Assembly (NCBI GenBank): GCA_020726505.1
Contig: JAHLEZ010000018.1
Span: 248,001 to 312,000, forward strand
Reading direction: 5' to 3'
Origin: Leptodontidium sp. MPI-SDFR-AT-0119
Taxonomy: Eukaryota; Ascomycota; Leotiomycetes; Helotiales; Leptodontidiaceae
Length of the DNA: 64,000 nt
Shown here piece after piece: positions 11,720 to 24,670 of this stretch. The notes beneath the pieces are model-generated. The model worked only from the letters and a program-made list of their open reading frames with translations, did not search any database and was not told the origin of the DNA. Position 1 is the first letter of the stretch. Each line of letters begins with the position of its first letter. Both the position numbers and the translations under genes were made by a program.

Positions 11720-14700
11720 AACGGTCCTTCCTGGTTCTGACTGGTACGCGGCGAACGGGCTCGTTGGTTGGTATTAGCTAAGTATAGTCATAAATGAGAG
11801 GTTCGGTTCTCAATAGGAATTGAGACGTTACAAGCAATGGTTAAACTGCTATATGAATTTGAGCACGAAGCTCTACTACCTAGGAAACTACTCTGCTTAT
11901 ATAGAATCTCGATTCTATGTGCAAGCTCTGCTAGACGGTCTTGCAGAGTGCGCAAGCTCTCGCGACCCGTCTAGCTGCATCTCACGTGACCCTGATCCTC
12001 GCGATCCAAGGGCGCTAAGATTGCAGTGTTTCCACTAAGTCCGCAGCTTCAGGGCCAGACACACATGATCCTTCAGATCGTGACATCATATGTGATCGGG
12101 AAATCGTTGTTCCGTTTGGCCGAGTAATGTGGTAAATGGACAAGGCACCGGACCATTTCCAGGCTCTCGTCAGCCTGCATTTCTCGTTGTAAATCTTCAA
12201 CTCAAGCTATGGGAAATGGCGGCTCCATTGCTGCAGATTCCAGGACGGATTGGTCCCGAGAGATTTCCTTCAAGCAAAGCAACACCACTGGATACGCAGA
12301 TTCAGCTTTCATTGATACCTCCAAACACCTCTGAGCAACTCCCTGCTGTGGATTCTGTCTTGCGAATCGTCCAACTCTTGAATCTCCCGTCCCATTCATA
12401 ATTCCGACATGCTCTTCTCCTTGTACACCTGGGACGCCGGAACTTCTCGATGCGCGGGAGTTGAGAACCTACAACAACAGGAGAGAGATAAGCTAAGGGA
12501 AGAAACGAGAAGAAGTAATCAGTGAGGGTGGAGCGATGGTACAGAGGAAGCAATGGCGACGGGAGGTTGGGAGTGATGAAGGTTGAGGTAAGGTCGAGGC
12601 GTGAGAAGGAAACTTCTAGGAAGGGAGGGGTATTAATACTCGTCGCACGCTCACCTCAGCCTCGACCACTACGCGAAGAACTGGGACAGCAAGATTGCTT
12701 CTGAAGCTCGAAGTGTACTGCAATATGCCGAGGGGAGGAAGGATTACGTCTGCACACTGTGAAGCAACATCCACGCCGCCGCTCGAAAGGCACAACTTGC
12801 TCAAATTAACCTCAAGAACGGAGAGTGAACGAGTCCGTGCTACGAGTCTGTGCTAAATATTCGGTTCGCAGACACGTTGAAGCTGCGCTGCATTTCATGT
12901 TAACAGCTAAAACCATCTCGGGTCCTCAACTACGTCTCCCTCAACACCAGAACCTACCAACAACAACCCCCTCCAGCTTTTCATCCTTGGTCGCCTTGTG
13001 GGAAACAGCAGTGACGTTATGAGGAAAATCTGGATTTCCCGATGATGTTCGTTGAGGTTGAGGGGATCATCATGGCTTTGCCTCGCAGGGCCTTCAAAGA
13101 GCATGGACAGCCTTTGTGAGATAGCTATCTCGTCTAAAAGAGGGAGGAGCGAGTAGATCAAGTCCTGGTCGCACGGTTCTCATCCTATGGTTGCAGATAG
13201 GTTGACAAAATTGGAAGTTTGATGAAGGGGAATCGACGAAGGAGGGTTGGCTGATGGGGGAGGCTTGATGAAAGGGGGTTAATGAATGAGTGTTGACGAA
13301 GGAGAGAGACCACTTACTTATACAACCACATCCATCTATCCCCTCGAGTCCACTCACACCTCCACCTTGGAATGAATGCCGTTCCGGATCGTTATAACCC
13401 CTCTTACCTCTACCTCAACACCTCGGCCAGCCTGTCGGACAAATCTGCCTTACCTACGCGGTGGCTCTACTGACTGCCAATGACAAAGTGAAGCGCATGG
13501 GCTACAGACAGCGCCTAGTCATCGCAGTTCTTCGACAATGCTCAAAGAAAAACGAACAAGCGAAAAGGACATCAATACCTCTTTAGTTTGCAAGCGGAGC
13601 CTTCCACGAGCTTCGAAAGGACGCTTTTCACGCTCCCGACCTGTCCATGGGGTGGAGGACACTAGCCGCAATGGTTTCTATCTCCGCCTCATCAGACACA
13701 GACCACAGCTGGAGTGGACATACGAAAAGTCTTCTCTCACCAAGCCGCTCCAGTTAGACTCGATTCTTGCTAGCAAGGTTTTTGACCAGACGAGTCCTAT
13801 CACATACGCACAGCATCAGCTGTCCTGGAGTTTAGATGCGGCGCCTCTGCAAACAATCATGACCTGGGAAAAGGGACATGGATGTGTGAGCAAAACAGAT
13901 GAGATGGGTGGAGGTGGTCAAACTCGACGTCGTGTTTACACGACACGAGGTCATCCCTTCCTCCGGAACACATGAATCAGATGCATTTGATGTCAAGTCC
14001 CAATCATTTTACACCAGACTCAATTTCTCTACACGTATCCCTCTGGCTGGGGGCGGGAAATGTGTGTGCGGTCGCTTCGGTGTGTGGGCTTGCATACTGT
14101 TCTGTACCTGATGTCGGCTTCCAGAAGTGTATAACATGGCTCACCATATCGCTCGTATTGTTTCACCTCCAACTCAAACTCCTCACAGGGAAGATAAGGC
14201 GGGGTAAGTTTCAACACCGAACTTAAAGCTTGCGAGCACCCTGATCGTATGCATTCACATTCGCTTAGTTAAGATAATGAGCATGGACTTGGATGACTCA
14301 CACCAACCCCTGTGTCAAGAATTGATGCCTTTTGTTGAAGATGAAGTTAATCCCAAATGCACTTGTATAACCCACGCCCGTCTACTGACACTCGTAACAA
14401 TTAAGCGAGATCAAAATAGGGGGCGGTGTAATCTCTACATGTGGAAAAGCTCCATATCCTAGCCAAACACCAAAGCCCAGTGAATGGACCTAAGGAAACC
14501 ATTAACTGATCATGAATAGATCAGCTCAAGGAATGCCTCGAGCCGGCCGTTGCGTAAGACGTCTCATGCAAACTGGACTGGGTAAGCCTGTATTCCCTCC
14601 TTTTTTTTTTTGGTCTCACGGCCCACGGTTCGCGACTCCTCATCCTCAGGTCTACGATCATTCTATTGGGATGTCTAGGTTTGTTTTGAAGGACTTCTCC

Positions 14701-14846
14701 CCTGTTCAGAAATGAATGGCTTTTTTGGCTGCAATATTCGCAAGTCTTTAGAGGTTAACAAAGTGGATTAAATATCCTCTTAATGAGTTGCAAGTGTTAA
14801 TTCTCGCAGTATAATATTTACAGAGTACACCATATTGTATACATTT
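11720..14846. other. Long intergenic region, about 3.1 kb, no recognisable gene
   Basis: Open frames of up to about 145 codons occur (for example 13538-13975 on +), but none has domain resemblance, a convincing start context or splice structure that I could support. Base composition is ordinary, unlike the AT-rich repeats further right. Confidence 0.35.
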
Positions 14847-16952
14847 CTACACACGACAAAGATTTCCATTGCCGCTCGGCAATCCATTCGCAGTCACGAC
14901 TTTCCAGTTTTCACTTCCAACAGCTGTCTGAGCAAAGAAGACATCCTTGGGATCGAGTTTCTTCTTCAATGCCAGCAAACGATTGTATGCACTTCCGTAG
15001 AAGCTCTGCTGGAAGTTAGGCTCCAGGATATCAGACTCGCCTAGGTATGATCCTGCGCCAGGAGAGAGATCTCTCCAACGCTGCATGTGGCCTAAAGTGA
15101 AGTTCTGCCTGGTTGCCAGTTGGACTTCAGCGCTTGCACCGTCCGCCCAATTGACTGACTGCAGGATGTGGGCGTAGGTGTTGCGCCATGCAGGATTGAC
15201 CGAGTTGTCCGGGTTCCCCCCATTCTTGAGATTAGGGTCAATGATGAAGCCAATGACAGTAAGGCCGCTAGTAGAGGATGTCTTCACCGCGTTGAAAGTG
15301 TCGTCGAGGGCTTTGGCTGTGTTCCAGTTCTGCTTGGGCCAGAGGCGAGATCCTGTGCAGACGTGCGTTTTCGACACGGCTTCCTGTGGAAAGGATGCTT
15401 TCCAGCCCGGATAGAATGAGTCGTAGTGGATGGTCTTAGGGGTGAAAGTTATGTTCAGAGCTTTCAATTGGGCGAACCAGGGGGCGAGGAGAGCATTCGT
15501 CTCATCAAGGGTCTTACCTGGAGCCCAGAAAGGCTGCATGAGGAATGTCGGAGAGGTTGCGCCACTCAGGATGAACCAGTAGGCATAGATACCTTGAGCA
15601 GAAAGTGAAGGGAAGTAGTCGAGATACAAGCGAACACCCTTCCAAAAGTTTTCCGAAGTGATGTTTCCTCCAACGGTAAAGGAGAAGGTCGATGCTGTGA
15701 CGGGCATGTCCGGGTATGCTTTGATCGTAACAGAAGTTACGACGCCGAAGGTGCTTCCTCCACCTCCCCGAAGAGCCCAGAAGAGCTCAGTATTTTGGAC
15801 AAAGTCTGCGGTCACGAATCGACCATCGGGCGTGACCACTTCCATTGATAGAACTTGATCTGAAGCCATTCCGTGAATGGAGCTGAGTGGTGAGTGACCA
15901 CCACCTTGGATGTATCCGCCCATCACACCAACAGTCTGCCGTACTGATCAGTCTTGGATAGCTGCCAAGAAGAATAAAGACTCACGATGCCCTCACCACC
16001 AACCACCATGAGCCCTTGCTTATATGCCGCCTCATAAATTTCAAAAGCCTGTACGCCAGCACCGGCTTTAAAAGCGGGACCAGTGTAACTAGTTCCAGCG
16101 GCGACATATTTGGGGATGTACTTGATGTCTTTCAGATTGTGGGTCCAAATCGAGAGAGCACCAGCACCGCCTGATTTTCCGGAGAAGTCATGACCAGTAT
16201 TTTTCACAACAAGTCGGATGTTCGAGACTCTAGCAAAGTTGACAGCTAGTTGTATCTGATAGACTTGTGTAGCGTTCACTGCATAGTATGGAAATGCACC
16301 AAGCGTACAAGTCTTTGTTGGGTCGAGTGTTGCTTCCTACAATATTATCAGTATGTAGATTCACTAATTCGGTGTCAACAAGAACGTACACATGTAAGTC
16401 CCTGGTACACTGGGGACATCATAGACGTGGGATCGTTCATACTAAACATGATTAGCGAAATCCATATGAGGAGGAGGTCTTGACGGACTGAATGATACTA
16501 TTGGTCCAGTTTGCGTACAACACTGCGCATTTTGCGGCATTGTAGTTCGGTCCGTTGTAGCATGGGGAGGCAAGAGGAATTGTCTTGATCAGCGCATCGT
16601 TACCCAAAATCTGGTTGAAGACGTCCCAGATAAATTCGGCAGGCCACCAGGCGTCGCCTGGGAAGACTTTGCAAGATCCCGAGCTTCGTTTTTCCAAGTC
16701 ATCGGTGGTTTGTTCAGTGTTGTCGAACTGGAATAGCGCACTAGTATTCTCGTCTAGCTGCGAGAGACCTTCCTCCGTCAACTGTAAGGCTTCGAAGTTG
16801 AAGTAGGATATGTTCCCAGCTGTCTCGACTTCCGTGACAACAGGTGCAACTTCGTCCGAAGACGAACGTGGACTTGACACAGATGCTCCTGCTGCCAAGA
16901 ACCCGAAGTACAGACCTAAAATAAGGATGCTGGTACCCGAGTATGGGAACAT
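14847..16952 (-). CDS. Secreted FAD-linked oxidoreductase (BBE/VAO family)
   Basis: This is a multi-exon gene read from ATG 16952 (an alternative in-frame ATG is at 17018). The N-terminus [22 protein letters not shown] is a clear signal peptide. Exons: 16952 to about 16490, about 16390-16442, 15986-16336, 14847-15935. The first intron has a weak donor, so that join is uncertain. The FAD-binding PCMH domain is marked by [20 protein letters not shown]; the His in GHDF is the usual covalent 8-alpha-histidyl FAD attachment. [20 protein letters not shown] follows; the second, cysteinyl FAD link seen in true berberine-bridge enzymes is absent because Ser-Asp stands there. [20 protein letters not shown] is a family hallmark. 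The C-terminal [22 protein letters not shown] is the BBE domain. Such enzymes oxidise sugars or secondary metabolites outside the cell; the substrate is unknown. There is no cluster partner nearby. Confidence 0.85.
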
Positions 16953-17018
16953 CGTAGCAGTAGGGATAGTTCTGAGAGATCGGAGGAGGTGAGGAGTGAA
17001 ACTTGGGTAGAGAGACAC

Positions 17019-18967
17019 GGATTAATTATACAACCTTTGGGCTGTCCCACTTTTGCATGTCAATATTGTAGCGGTGTGGTTGGAGGATCTGGATTGCTCA
17101 TTCTGGATCGGCAGCCCACTTGCCAAGTTAATCATTTCCCGCCTCTCATCTTGTTTCGCAATTCCTGGAAGAAGTAGTCTCCGCCCCCAGGAAATCTTCT
17201 CAACCCTTGTTAGGTATTTGTGAGACAGCACAGTTAGTACCAGTACGGCACCATCCATCCGTAGACCTTTTGAGTTTTTCATTCATTATTAACTTATCGC
17301 CAGCGTCCCAAACCTGCATAGTAGAGAGCCGTCAAAAAAGCACCTTGAACACGCTAAATTTTAAGGTTCGTTATCAACATGGGATCGTGGTTGGGTTGTC
17401 ATAATCTCGCGTGGGAACCCATGTTGAGAGCAAGTGGTCCATGTTGGAAATCAATCACGTCCCGTCCGAAGTTCCCTCAAGAAGAAGTACCGTGCCGATG
17501 CAAAGAAGAATAGCAGTGGGACCGTTTTGATGCACACACCCATTGGTTCATCCGAAAGCCATGTTTGTGGCGCCATGCGATGTACGAAGCATGGGTTATT
17601 GCCGTTCCTGCTTCCAAATTGGAGTAATTGGAGATGCATGGGTCCAGGAAGTCTGATCCCACCTTCCCGCATGTCTGTCTCGTGGAGGCCCTGTCAGATC
17701 AATAACTCAAAGAATCTGAATGCTTGGAAGGTTGAAGGCCTGCTATAAATGAGCCAATAATCTCAGCTGGTGAGATAGGAAAAGGTTGACCTTCCAAATC
17801 CGAGTTCTCTTCGCCATGATCAAGGATTTATGGCAGAAGTTGTCGGGCCGTGAGCTCCGAAATCAAGACAACTCAACATCAGTAGTTTTAAAGTGAGGAT
17901 ATACATTCCAACTTTTCTCAAACCCACGTAGAATTCTTCCATGTTTCGACGCCATTACTTTGAGATTTGAATTTATGATTAGGTCTTCGGAGTGGATAGA
18001 TGATGACGCACGTCTTCGTGGTTGGCTTCTTGGTTTCCCTGGTTGAAATTGTGGACCCCGACGATGTTGACACCAAACTCTATTCCAGTGGCATTGAAGC
18101 TAACCTATGGCTGTACCGGTATCTTGATGAAATTTGGCTGATGCGGATTGATAACGTTAGACTCAAGGAATCAGGAGACCTGGAAAGAGTTCAGAGTTCT
18201 ATCGATACACATTCTGAAAAGATTGGTATATGGCTGTGATGCCAGCTCCAGTAGTGTCTCATTGATCGGCAGTTGACGAACCCAGCCAAGACTACCAGTG
18301 CGAGAGCGAGTGCGAATCGCATTGCTCGCTTTCCCCTGGGGTAAACTCTAAAGTTACCCACTTTACTTGCTTCTTCGGAAGTTCCTTTGACTCTTCGGGA
18401 ACCTCGGATTATCATCAAACCGAGTTTTGTTTGGGACGACAAAAGCTTTTGTCTCGAGGGCAAGTTCAAATGCAGATTCATGACTATGGTGCAAATTTAT
18501 TGCAGGCCGTAATTATACTATGTTTGTAGATAGCAGTAGACAACCTTGGAAAGGCTTTCGTGCTGGGTCTCAACTTCCAGACTTGATGACAGTCGTCAGT
18601 GGCACAGAATGTGCCGGTATGAAATTGCACCGCCGGCTCCCCTTTGTGAATGTTCTAATATATTTATACTTTCATCCCTGGTGGGTCCCCGACAGGAATG
18701 GCGGGACAGTCTGGGATCCCCCAACTGGGACGTGACTACTGACTAACCTATCAAACACGGCTCAATCAAGGATCTACATTACAGCAACTCCCCCGTCCAT
18801 CAGGGAGCTCCCTCCAAGCGAGGTCAATGAAGGGGGATGCGTCGACGACCCTTAAAGCATTCTGTTATTGCTCATGTCGGATTGATTCCTGTATCAGTTC
18901 TCCGCCTGTGTTATCAGACATCGGTTCTGTTTTTTGGACGCAAACATCCGCTTGACGATTGCCCATC
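17019..18967. other. Intergenic between divergent genes, about 1.9 kb
   Basis: Both neighbours point outward, so this holds two upstream regions. Short open frames (for example 17434-17748 +, 18191-18481 -) have no recognisable domains. A 450-500 base frame on the minus strand includes a signal-peptide-like stretch but nothing else supports it. Confidence 0.35.
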
Positions 18968-20715
18968 ATGGTGGAAACGAACCAGCCAGAGGCTATTGCC
19001 ATCATTTCTATCTTTTCCGCAGTCAGCACATTCTTTATGGCTTTGAGAGTTTGGTCTAGAATCATTGCGTGGAAGGAGGACAGGAGCTGGGACTCACTGG
19101 TTGTTTGGAGTGAGTCAATTTTCACGCATGAACTGTGTTTGTTTTCGCGTTTCACAGTTTCCAGTTTCTACTCTGCGGTCTCCTGGGATATCTCTTCCAA
19201 CCATCAAGTTATCAAACTACTTCAAGTGATAATCGGCTCCCGGGGGGCTTACATGATGACTTACCTTGAGCTCTGGGGAGCTTCATAAAGCATCTGTTAG
19301 CGAACCATCCTTGACACGATGATCGCTTGGCCTCTTCTACCAGAGATTTACTTTGTAGCTCAAATCAATAAGTTTCGTGCTGACAGATCTCTAGGTGACG
19401 TTTTATTGATGATTGCATACGTAAGAGAGGAGAGACAAGCATCCCAGGCCACATTTACTGACCAGTGTTGCAGTTGCTAGCTGCGGCAGAAGTCTACGTT
19501 GTTATTACATGTAAACAGAAACCCTCTTTCAACCTTCAAGCAGTTTACTGACAAGTCTCTTAGATACTTTCATCACCTGGCAAGGATATCACAAAGTGGA
19601 TATTCCTAAGCTCAGCGTCGAGCAAATTGTCCGCGGTCAGAAATACAACCTCGTCAACCAGTAAGTCAATAAGCTTTATCCGTTCTTGCTTTTCGATTAT
19701 CCCACGGGAATGCTGTCTTCAAGACTGCGCCTCAAGCAAAGACTAATGAGAAACTGCTGACGTTCCCATCTTCCAGACTTCTCTACAATCCAATTCTCGC
19801 CCTGGTCAAAGCTTCCCTCATGTGCTTCCTTTTGCGAATCGGCGACACCAAGAAGTTCGTCAAGTGGTCTTTATACTTCGCCCAGGGATTGAACCTCGCT
19901 CTGGCTATCGCCATCTTCTTTGCAGACGCGTTCCAATGCACACCAGCTCGCTACATGTACGAGAAGATAAAAATGGATGCTGCGGCTCGGAAGGCAGCTG
20001 GTGCGGATGCTCTGGGTCAAGTTGACGGCGTTACCATCTTTGGTGGCACATGCATTGATCAAATCCAATTCTTTTTGGTGTCTGCTGGGCTGGCTGTCAT
20101 GACTGATGTCATAGTCCTCATTATTCCAACAGTCATTGTATGGGATCTGCAGATGCCATTGAGAAAGAAAATCATGGCTATTGGGATGTTGAGCGTAGGC
20201 TTCATGTAAGTCGATGCTTCTCAGTCTATCTTGTTGAGATAGGCAAGCTAACATCAATTTTCAGCGTCACAGGAACATCAATCGCTCGTCTTGTCATCTA
20301 TCACTGGCGTTTCTCCCCAAACAACCACGATGCCAGTTACCAGATCGGCTACACCATTTCATCAGCAGAGGCGAATCTCGCTATCGCTTGCGGAGCGATA
20401 CCTTCCCTAGGACCTCTTATGCGGCGCATCTTCCCAAAAGTCTTCAAGTCCACAGATTTATCGCGATCCCGTCCAACTCCGTCAGGATATATGCAGCAGT
20501 CGAAGAGCGGAACAAGGGAGCAGTACGAAATGAGGTCTTATAATGCGAACACGACGAACTGGCCAGCTACGAAACATAGAACCGACGCTTGGTCGAGCGA
20601 TGAGAATATTTTGGCGCACTCTAATGACGGTATCACGAAGCAAGTTAATGTAGATGTGGCATATAGCGAAGCGGCATCGGTGGAAGAGACTGAGGAGAAA
20701 CGACAGATTATCTAA
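18968..20715 (+). CDS. Pth11-like seven-transmembrane receptor-type protein (fungal rhodopsin-like integral membrane domain)
   Basis: This multi-exon gene has the Pth11/rhodopsin-like layout. The first candidate exon starts at ATG 18968 ([20 protein letters not shown], then RVWSRI). A 285-base intron 19110-19394 joins in frame to DVLLMIAY, but an alternative first exon around 19320 ([19 protein letters not shown]) also leads into the same helix, so the N-terminus is uncertain. Later exons encode [32 protein letters not shown] (the conserved YNP...K.S helix), a Cys-containing loop ([10 protein letters not shown]...GGTCIDQ), [20 protein letters not shown] and the last helix near 20270-20400. 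Introns follow GT-AG at about 19422, 19511, 19661 and 20207. A polar cytosolic tail of about 100 residues ends at 20715. Pth11-type proteins can act in sensing; the ligand here is unknown. Confidence 0.8.
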
Positions 20716-21101
20716 AGAAAGGGGCAGTTACGAAGCAGAAGGGTTCGATGAAAACGCTTGCGCGTCCTTCGAGCGACGTGCAAGAAGATAGAAGACAGTG
20801 TCGGGATGGGGTTTTCTTGAGAACTGAAGTTGCACAACACCGTTCAGCAATGATGATTCAGGTCAAGAAAATCATAGCTGCATTCATGGGGACGTATGAA
20901 GGCTGGCGAAGTGGAAATGACAAGTGACCCGCACTCATTCAGCCCCTCCCCAAGTTCTCTGACCAAAGTCTCATACGCTGCGATACACCCGTAAGCCCAA
21001 ACGCAGTAGCCTGCTCCATCTTGCAAAAATCGATCCAGCTCGTTCCATGTCATGTCCTCTCGAACACCCACGATCCCACGCCCCGTCAACATTCACCACC
21101 A
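20716..21101. other. Convergent 3' flank
   Basis: This is the spacer between the Pth11-like gene (+) and the LysM gene (-). A minus-strand open frame (20844-21092) looks protein-like but has no domain or start support. Confidence 0.35.
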
Positions 21102-21759
21102 CTACTTGTTGACAGGCACGCAGATCTCTCTTCCCGCTTTCAAAAGATCACAATTCAGGCCCTCATTGCTCTTCACCAAGTCCGACACCTCCATCCCATG
21201 GTCATGTGCAATCTGCCAGCACGAGTCACCACGGTTCACGACATAACTCGCAAACCCCTCTCTACAGCTCAACGGCGCTGGGAAAACCTCAGATCCAAAT
21301 CCAAGATACCGGAAGAGGGTGAACAGAACAACTAAGACAAGAAGGAAGAAGGGGAGCATGTAGCGCCAAGCTGCCTTATCCGCGTTGCGCATTTCTTGCT
21401 GCTGGAAGGCTGTCAGTTTCGGATTTCTTTTAGGGGATTCATGAAGTATCGTACGTTGGCCATTGTCATTGGCTGGTAGCCACTACCGCCTATGTGCAGT
21501 ACTGCTGTCAATATTGGACCCCTTGTTGGTGGAGTGTGAGCTACTTACTTTGCCTCAGGACCCCATACCTCGCACCTGGTTCTCCTTCCCACATGCTGCC
21601 GTCTTGATCACGGTAGGTGTAAGTCTGAGTATCTGCATCGTAACCAACTCGTTTCATGCCTTCCGGGAGGTTTTCATCGTCCTAGCTGGGTTAGATTGGG
21701 TAGGAGGTTGGAAGGCGGGGTGCTCTTCGTACCGAGTCTCCTTGTGAGTAGCGGGCCAT
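21102..21759 (-). CDS. Membrane-anchored single-LysM protein, four exons
   Basis: The exons on the minus strand are 21733-21759, 21549-21681, 21455-21504 and 21102-21401, giving 169 residues with every splice in frame. The acidic/polar N-terminal part contains LPEGMKRVGYDADTQTYTYR and GSMWEGEPGARYG, a conserved fungal phrase found in front of LysM domains. A transmembrane helix follows (YMLPFFLLVLVVLFTLFRYL). The C-terminal LysM module begins YVVNRGDSCWQIAHDHGM and ends GREICVPVNK. LysM modules bind chitin or peptidoglycan-type glycans. With a cytosolic N-terminus and a C-terminal LysM after one helix, a type II membrane orientation is inferred. This differs from secreted LysM effectors, which have a signal peptide and no such leader. 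The biological role is not known to me. Confidence 0.75.
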
Positions 21760-22904
21760 CTTGAAGGTCCAGAGGGGGCCTCCTGTCGCAATGTGTGGCT
21801 TTATAGAGGTCTGTACTGAGAAAAATCTTCTTTTGATAATTATTGAAAAGGTTTGATGATGCTTTTGGTTGTGGGGTATTGATGAAGTTGGAATGAGGCT
21901 GAGCTGATGAGGTTGCCTGATGTGAAACACGTCAGCAAGGGCGCCCCAGAGCCACCAACAGCACAATCACGACACACCAAACCTATGTGAATCAAACACC
22001 TTCAGTTCAGAAATTCCAAAATTAATTCTGAAGCTAAATATAAATCATCCTGACACGAAAAGGATTTGGCACGATGTATTTTTTTGTACTTAAATGTCTC
22101 GGGAAGGGCACGTTCACGTTATCGAGATCCGTTGGATTAGCGAGGTTTCTATGTTTCTATAAATAGCCTGCCAAATGTCTTTGTTCGCGTCGAAGGTCTT
22201 TTATCTTAAGTTATCCAGAGAAGGAATTTGATGCTAGAGAGCCATTCACCAAACATTGCAACAGTTTAAAATGTATATCCTGCAGTGCTCCGGTCTTTCT
22301 ATTCCATTGAAAACATGCAAATCCAACTTCATAAGCTCGCATCGTAACAATCTCAATATCTCCGCTCAGATATCTCCCAATCTATTCAAACAGCTACCTC
22401 GAGAATTCAGAACAATGGTCTACGAAATATATATCACACAGTCACCAAACGACCGTGTCGTCGAAATTTTGGCACAGGATCCGTAGTGGGGGAGGTTTTG
22501 GTCCCCAACCTACTGATTAACCTGCCTCGCTTATTTTGCTGGCAGAGATTCACAATCACAATAAAAGAGAATTTGTAAATCGCCAGATTGTCTTGCTTAA
22601 TGCCTCAATCTTGACATCTCGTTGAATTTCTCTTTATACCGAGAACCCTACAATCGACTATGGATAAAGATAAATAAATCCAACACAGCACAATATGCAC
22701 CAAGTCAGCGTGAACGATTTGCGGAGTGAGTGATAATTGGAATAGTTGAAAGTCGTGAAGGTATCAGGAAACCCTATTCCAAGAAAGTGGCCGAAGACTG
22801 TAAGACCGCAAGACAAAATCCCACAACAAAACAAGGACAGTATATAAAAGAAAACTACATCGATCAATCCAGTAACATCATGCACCCTCTCCCCCTTTCA
22901 ATCC
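21760..22904. other. Intergenic with a possible 2EXR-like fragment
   Basis: An open frame at 22256-22486 (+) contains FKQLPREFRTMVYEIYIT, similar to the start of the fungal 2EXR domain (LPxEIRxxIY), but it stops after about 20 more residues. I regard it as a fragment at best. Nothing else is recognisable. Confidence 0.3.
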
Positions 22905-23404
22905 TCAGGAGTCAGAAAGTCCATGTCTATTCCTCAAATGCCTCTTCCAATTCTCCTTCCTAGGAAACCCCTTCACTTCCCTCCCCTCAGAACACGCATA
23001 CTTGCAATCTTTCACATGACAAAAGAAAATCTTCGTGGTATCGTGGACGTCGTTATGGTGTCTCTTGACATCTTTTGGGGTCTCGAAACCCCGGCCGCAG
23101 ATATCGCATTTCACTGGGTGGATGTGTGACTTTTTGTGACGGCTGGAGGTAGGTTTGGGTTAGTGTTGTTGGGAGTTGTGGATGAGGATGTGGAGGGTAC
23201 GTACTTGTAATGGCAGGAGAGAGTGAATGTCCTTTGGCAGTTGGGGAACTCGCAGGCGATTATGATGGGGACGGTAGGTGTGGTTGGATAGGGCGAACTT
23301 GGAAACTTAGTAGGTAATTTGGACGACTGTGAAGTTGGAGAGGATTGTCCTGAATCGAATTCAGGAAGTGGTAGAGGAGAATGGGTCGAGAAATGAGGGG
23401 GTTC

Positions 23405-23450
<46 letters not shown>

Positions 23451-23539
23451 ATGGGCGTTGTAGAAGAGTTTTCGTGGAGGCGTATATGTACGAAGGCCAG
23501 CTCACAAAGTGGTGACAGTAACAGATCTCGCGGATCCAC
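22905..23539 (-). CDS. C2H2 zinc-finger protein with poly-serine tract, two exons
   Basis: The exons are 23205-23539 and 22905-23142 (intron GTACGT...CTCCAG), giving 190 residues. A Ser run of about 15 (encoded by a TCA repeat) and a Ser/Pro-rich region occupy residues 25-75. Three zinc fingers follow. The first, CEFPNCQRTF...CHYNRHKKSH, is interrupted by the intron. The second begins CDICGRGFETPKDVKRHH. The third begins FFCHVKDCKYAC and ends WKRHLRNRHG, with a longer spacer. Arrays of this kind bind DNA, so a nuclear regulator is likely; targets are unknown. The start at 23539 is the only ATG that keeps the frame before the Ser run, but further upstream exons cannot be excluded. The protein is short for a transcription factor and no separate activation domain is recognisable. 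Confidence 0.75.
23405..23450. repeat. TGA/TCA trinucleotide microsatellite inside the C2H2 gene
   Basis: About 15 copies of TGA on the + strand (TCA on the coding strand) encode the poly-Ser tract. Length variation in threes would leave the frame intact. Confidence 0.9.
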
Positions 23540-24670
23540 AAACTGTGAAGGAGAATCGAGACAGGATCTCTGACAGGATCGATAGTTGGGGCCGAGGATT
23601 GTCGGCGCTGGCGCAAACGCTCTGCCGGTGACGCGGCAGAGGCCTGCGTCTCGTGGTAGTAATACCTAGGACCCCCAAAAGGTATTTCGTTCCAATGAAA
23701 TGACGCCAGATCTTGATCAGCCTCCTTCTACGACCATTCAAGGTAAGTAAACAGAGTTCTAGTGAATTGTCTGCTTCTTCAAAAAATTTCAAAATTCTTT
23801 TCCAAGCTATGGCAGATGCTGCCATTGTCTCAGAGAGACGTGGGCGGAGCCATCACGACGATGGATGAGAATGGAGATACAAATGGCAGTAATCAGACTG
23901 AGCATCCAGATATATACCCACGAAGTGATTTGAGGCCCACAAGGCTCCCCCGCCAAGATTTCACGAGGTGTGGGTGGCCTCAAATCCCATCAGCCAATAG
24001 ATCAGACTCGAATCACTTGACTCAAACGCCACAGAAACAGCGGCAGACTCACCGAGAGCTGGGTGGCCTCAAAAACTACGCCCTGTTCGATCCCGTGCCG
24101 GAAACGGGGTTACTGATTTGGTGTAGGATGCTTGGAGTGTTGAGATTGGTTGTTGGAGCTCGAGGGGATAGTTTTGAAATGAATTTATCAAGTGATGTTA
24201 GTTAAATTTACCGGGGCGGGGGCGACTTTGTAGCGAGGCTGTGATTATACTGTGTTGTTTTGATAGGGATGCTAGTGGAAAGACAAAGTATGCTTGCTCG
24301 AAAACTTTAGCTTCCAACGGTAACTTACCTTGTTGATTGTGGCTTTCCCTACCTAGACATGCCTCAGTTGGGGCGGAGAAATAATACGCACGACCCGCAT
24401 CCCCTCCAGACTGAGACCCGTACAAATGTACAGGTTCAGCCAAGGCCGAAATCCGGGGGGACACATAGAGATAAACATCAAACAAAACAGTACAACAACA
24501 CAGTTCAAAAACAATTCATTAACTCCTTATCATGCAAACGTTTCAAGGACAACAAACAGAATCAGACTCCAAACACCAACACCAGCGCTCCCATCCTGGT
24601 ATCCAATTTCCGATGTCCAATCCAATATTCCATGTCCGATATCCTTTCCCGATTTTCATCATTCCCACTC
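23540..24670. other. Intergenic, no gene seen
   Basis: This lies upstream of the C2H2 gene and downstream of the phosphatase gene. Open frames such as 23762-24205 (+) show no domain. Confidence 0.35.

Noticed and set aside
13538..13975. 145-codon + strand open frame
   Set aside because: No family resemblance, no introns that extend it, and no neighbouring context; cannot be supported as a gene.
20844..21092. 82-codon minus-strand open frame with protein-like composition
   Set aside because: It follows the LysM stop directly, has no recognisable domain and no start or splice evidence; more likely 3' flank.
23404..23451. CRISPR-like or regulatory repeat
   Set aside because: It is a simple trinucleotide microsatellite within a coding exon; CRISPR arrays are not expected in a fungal nuclear genome.
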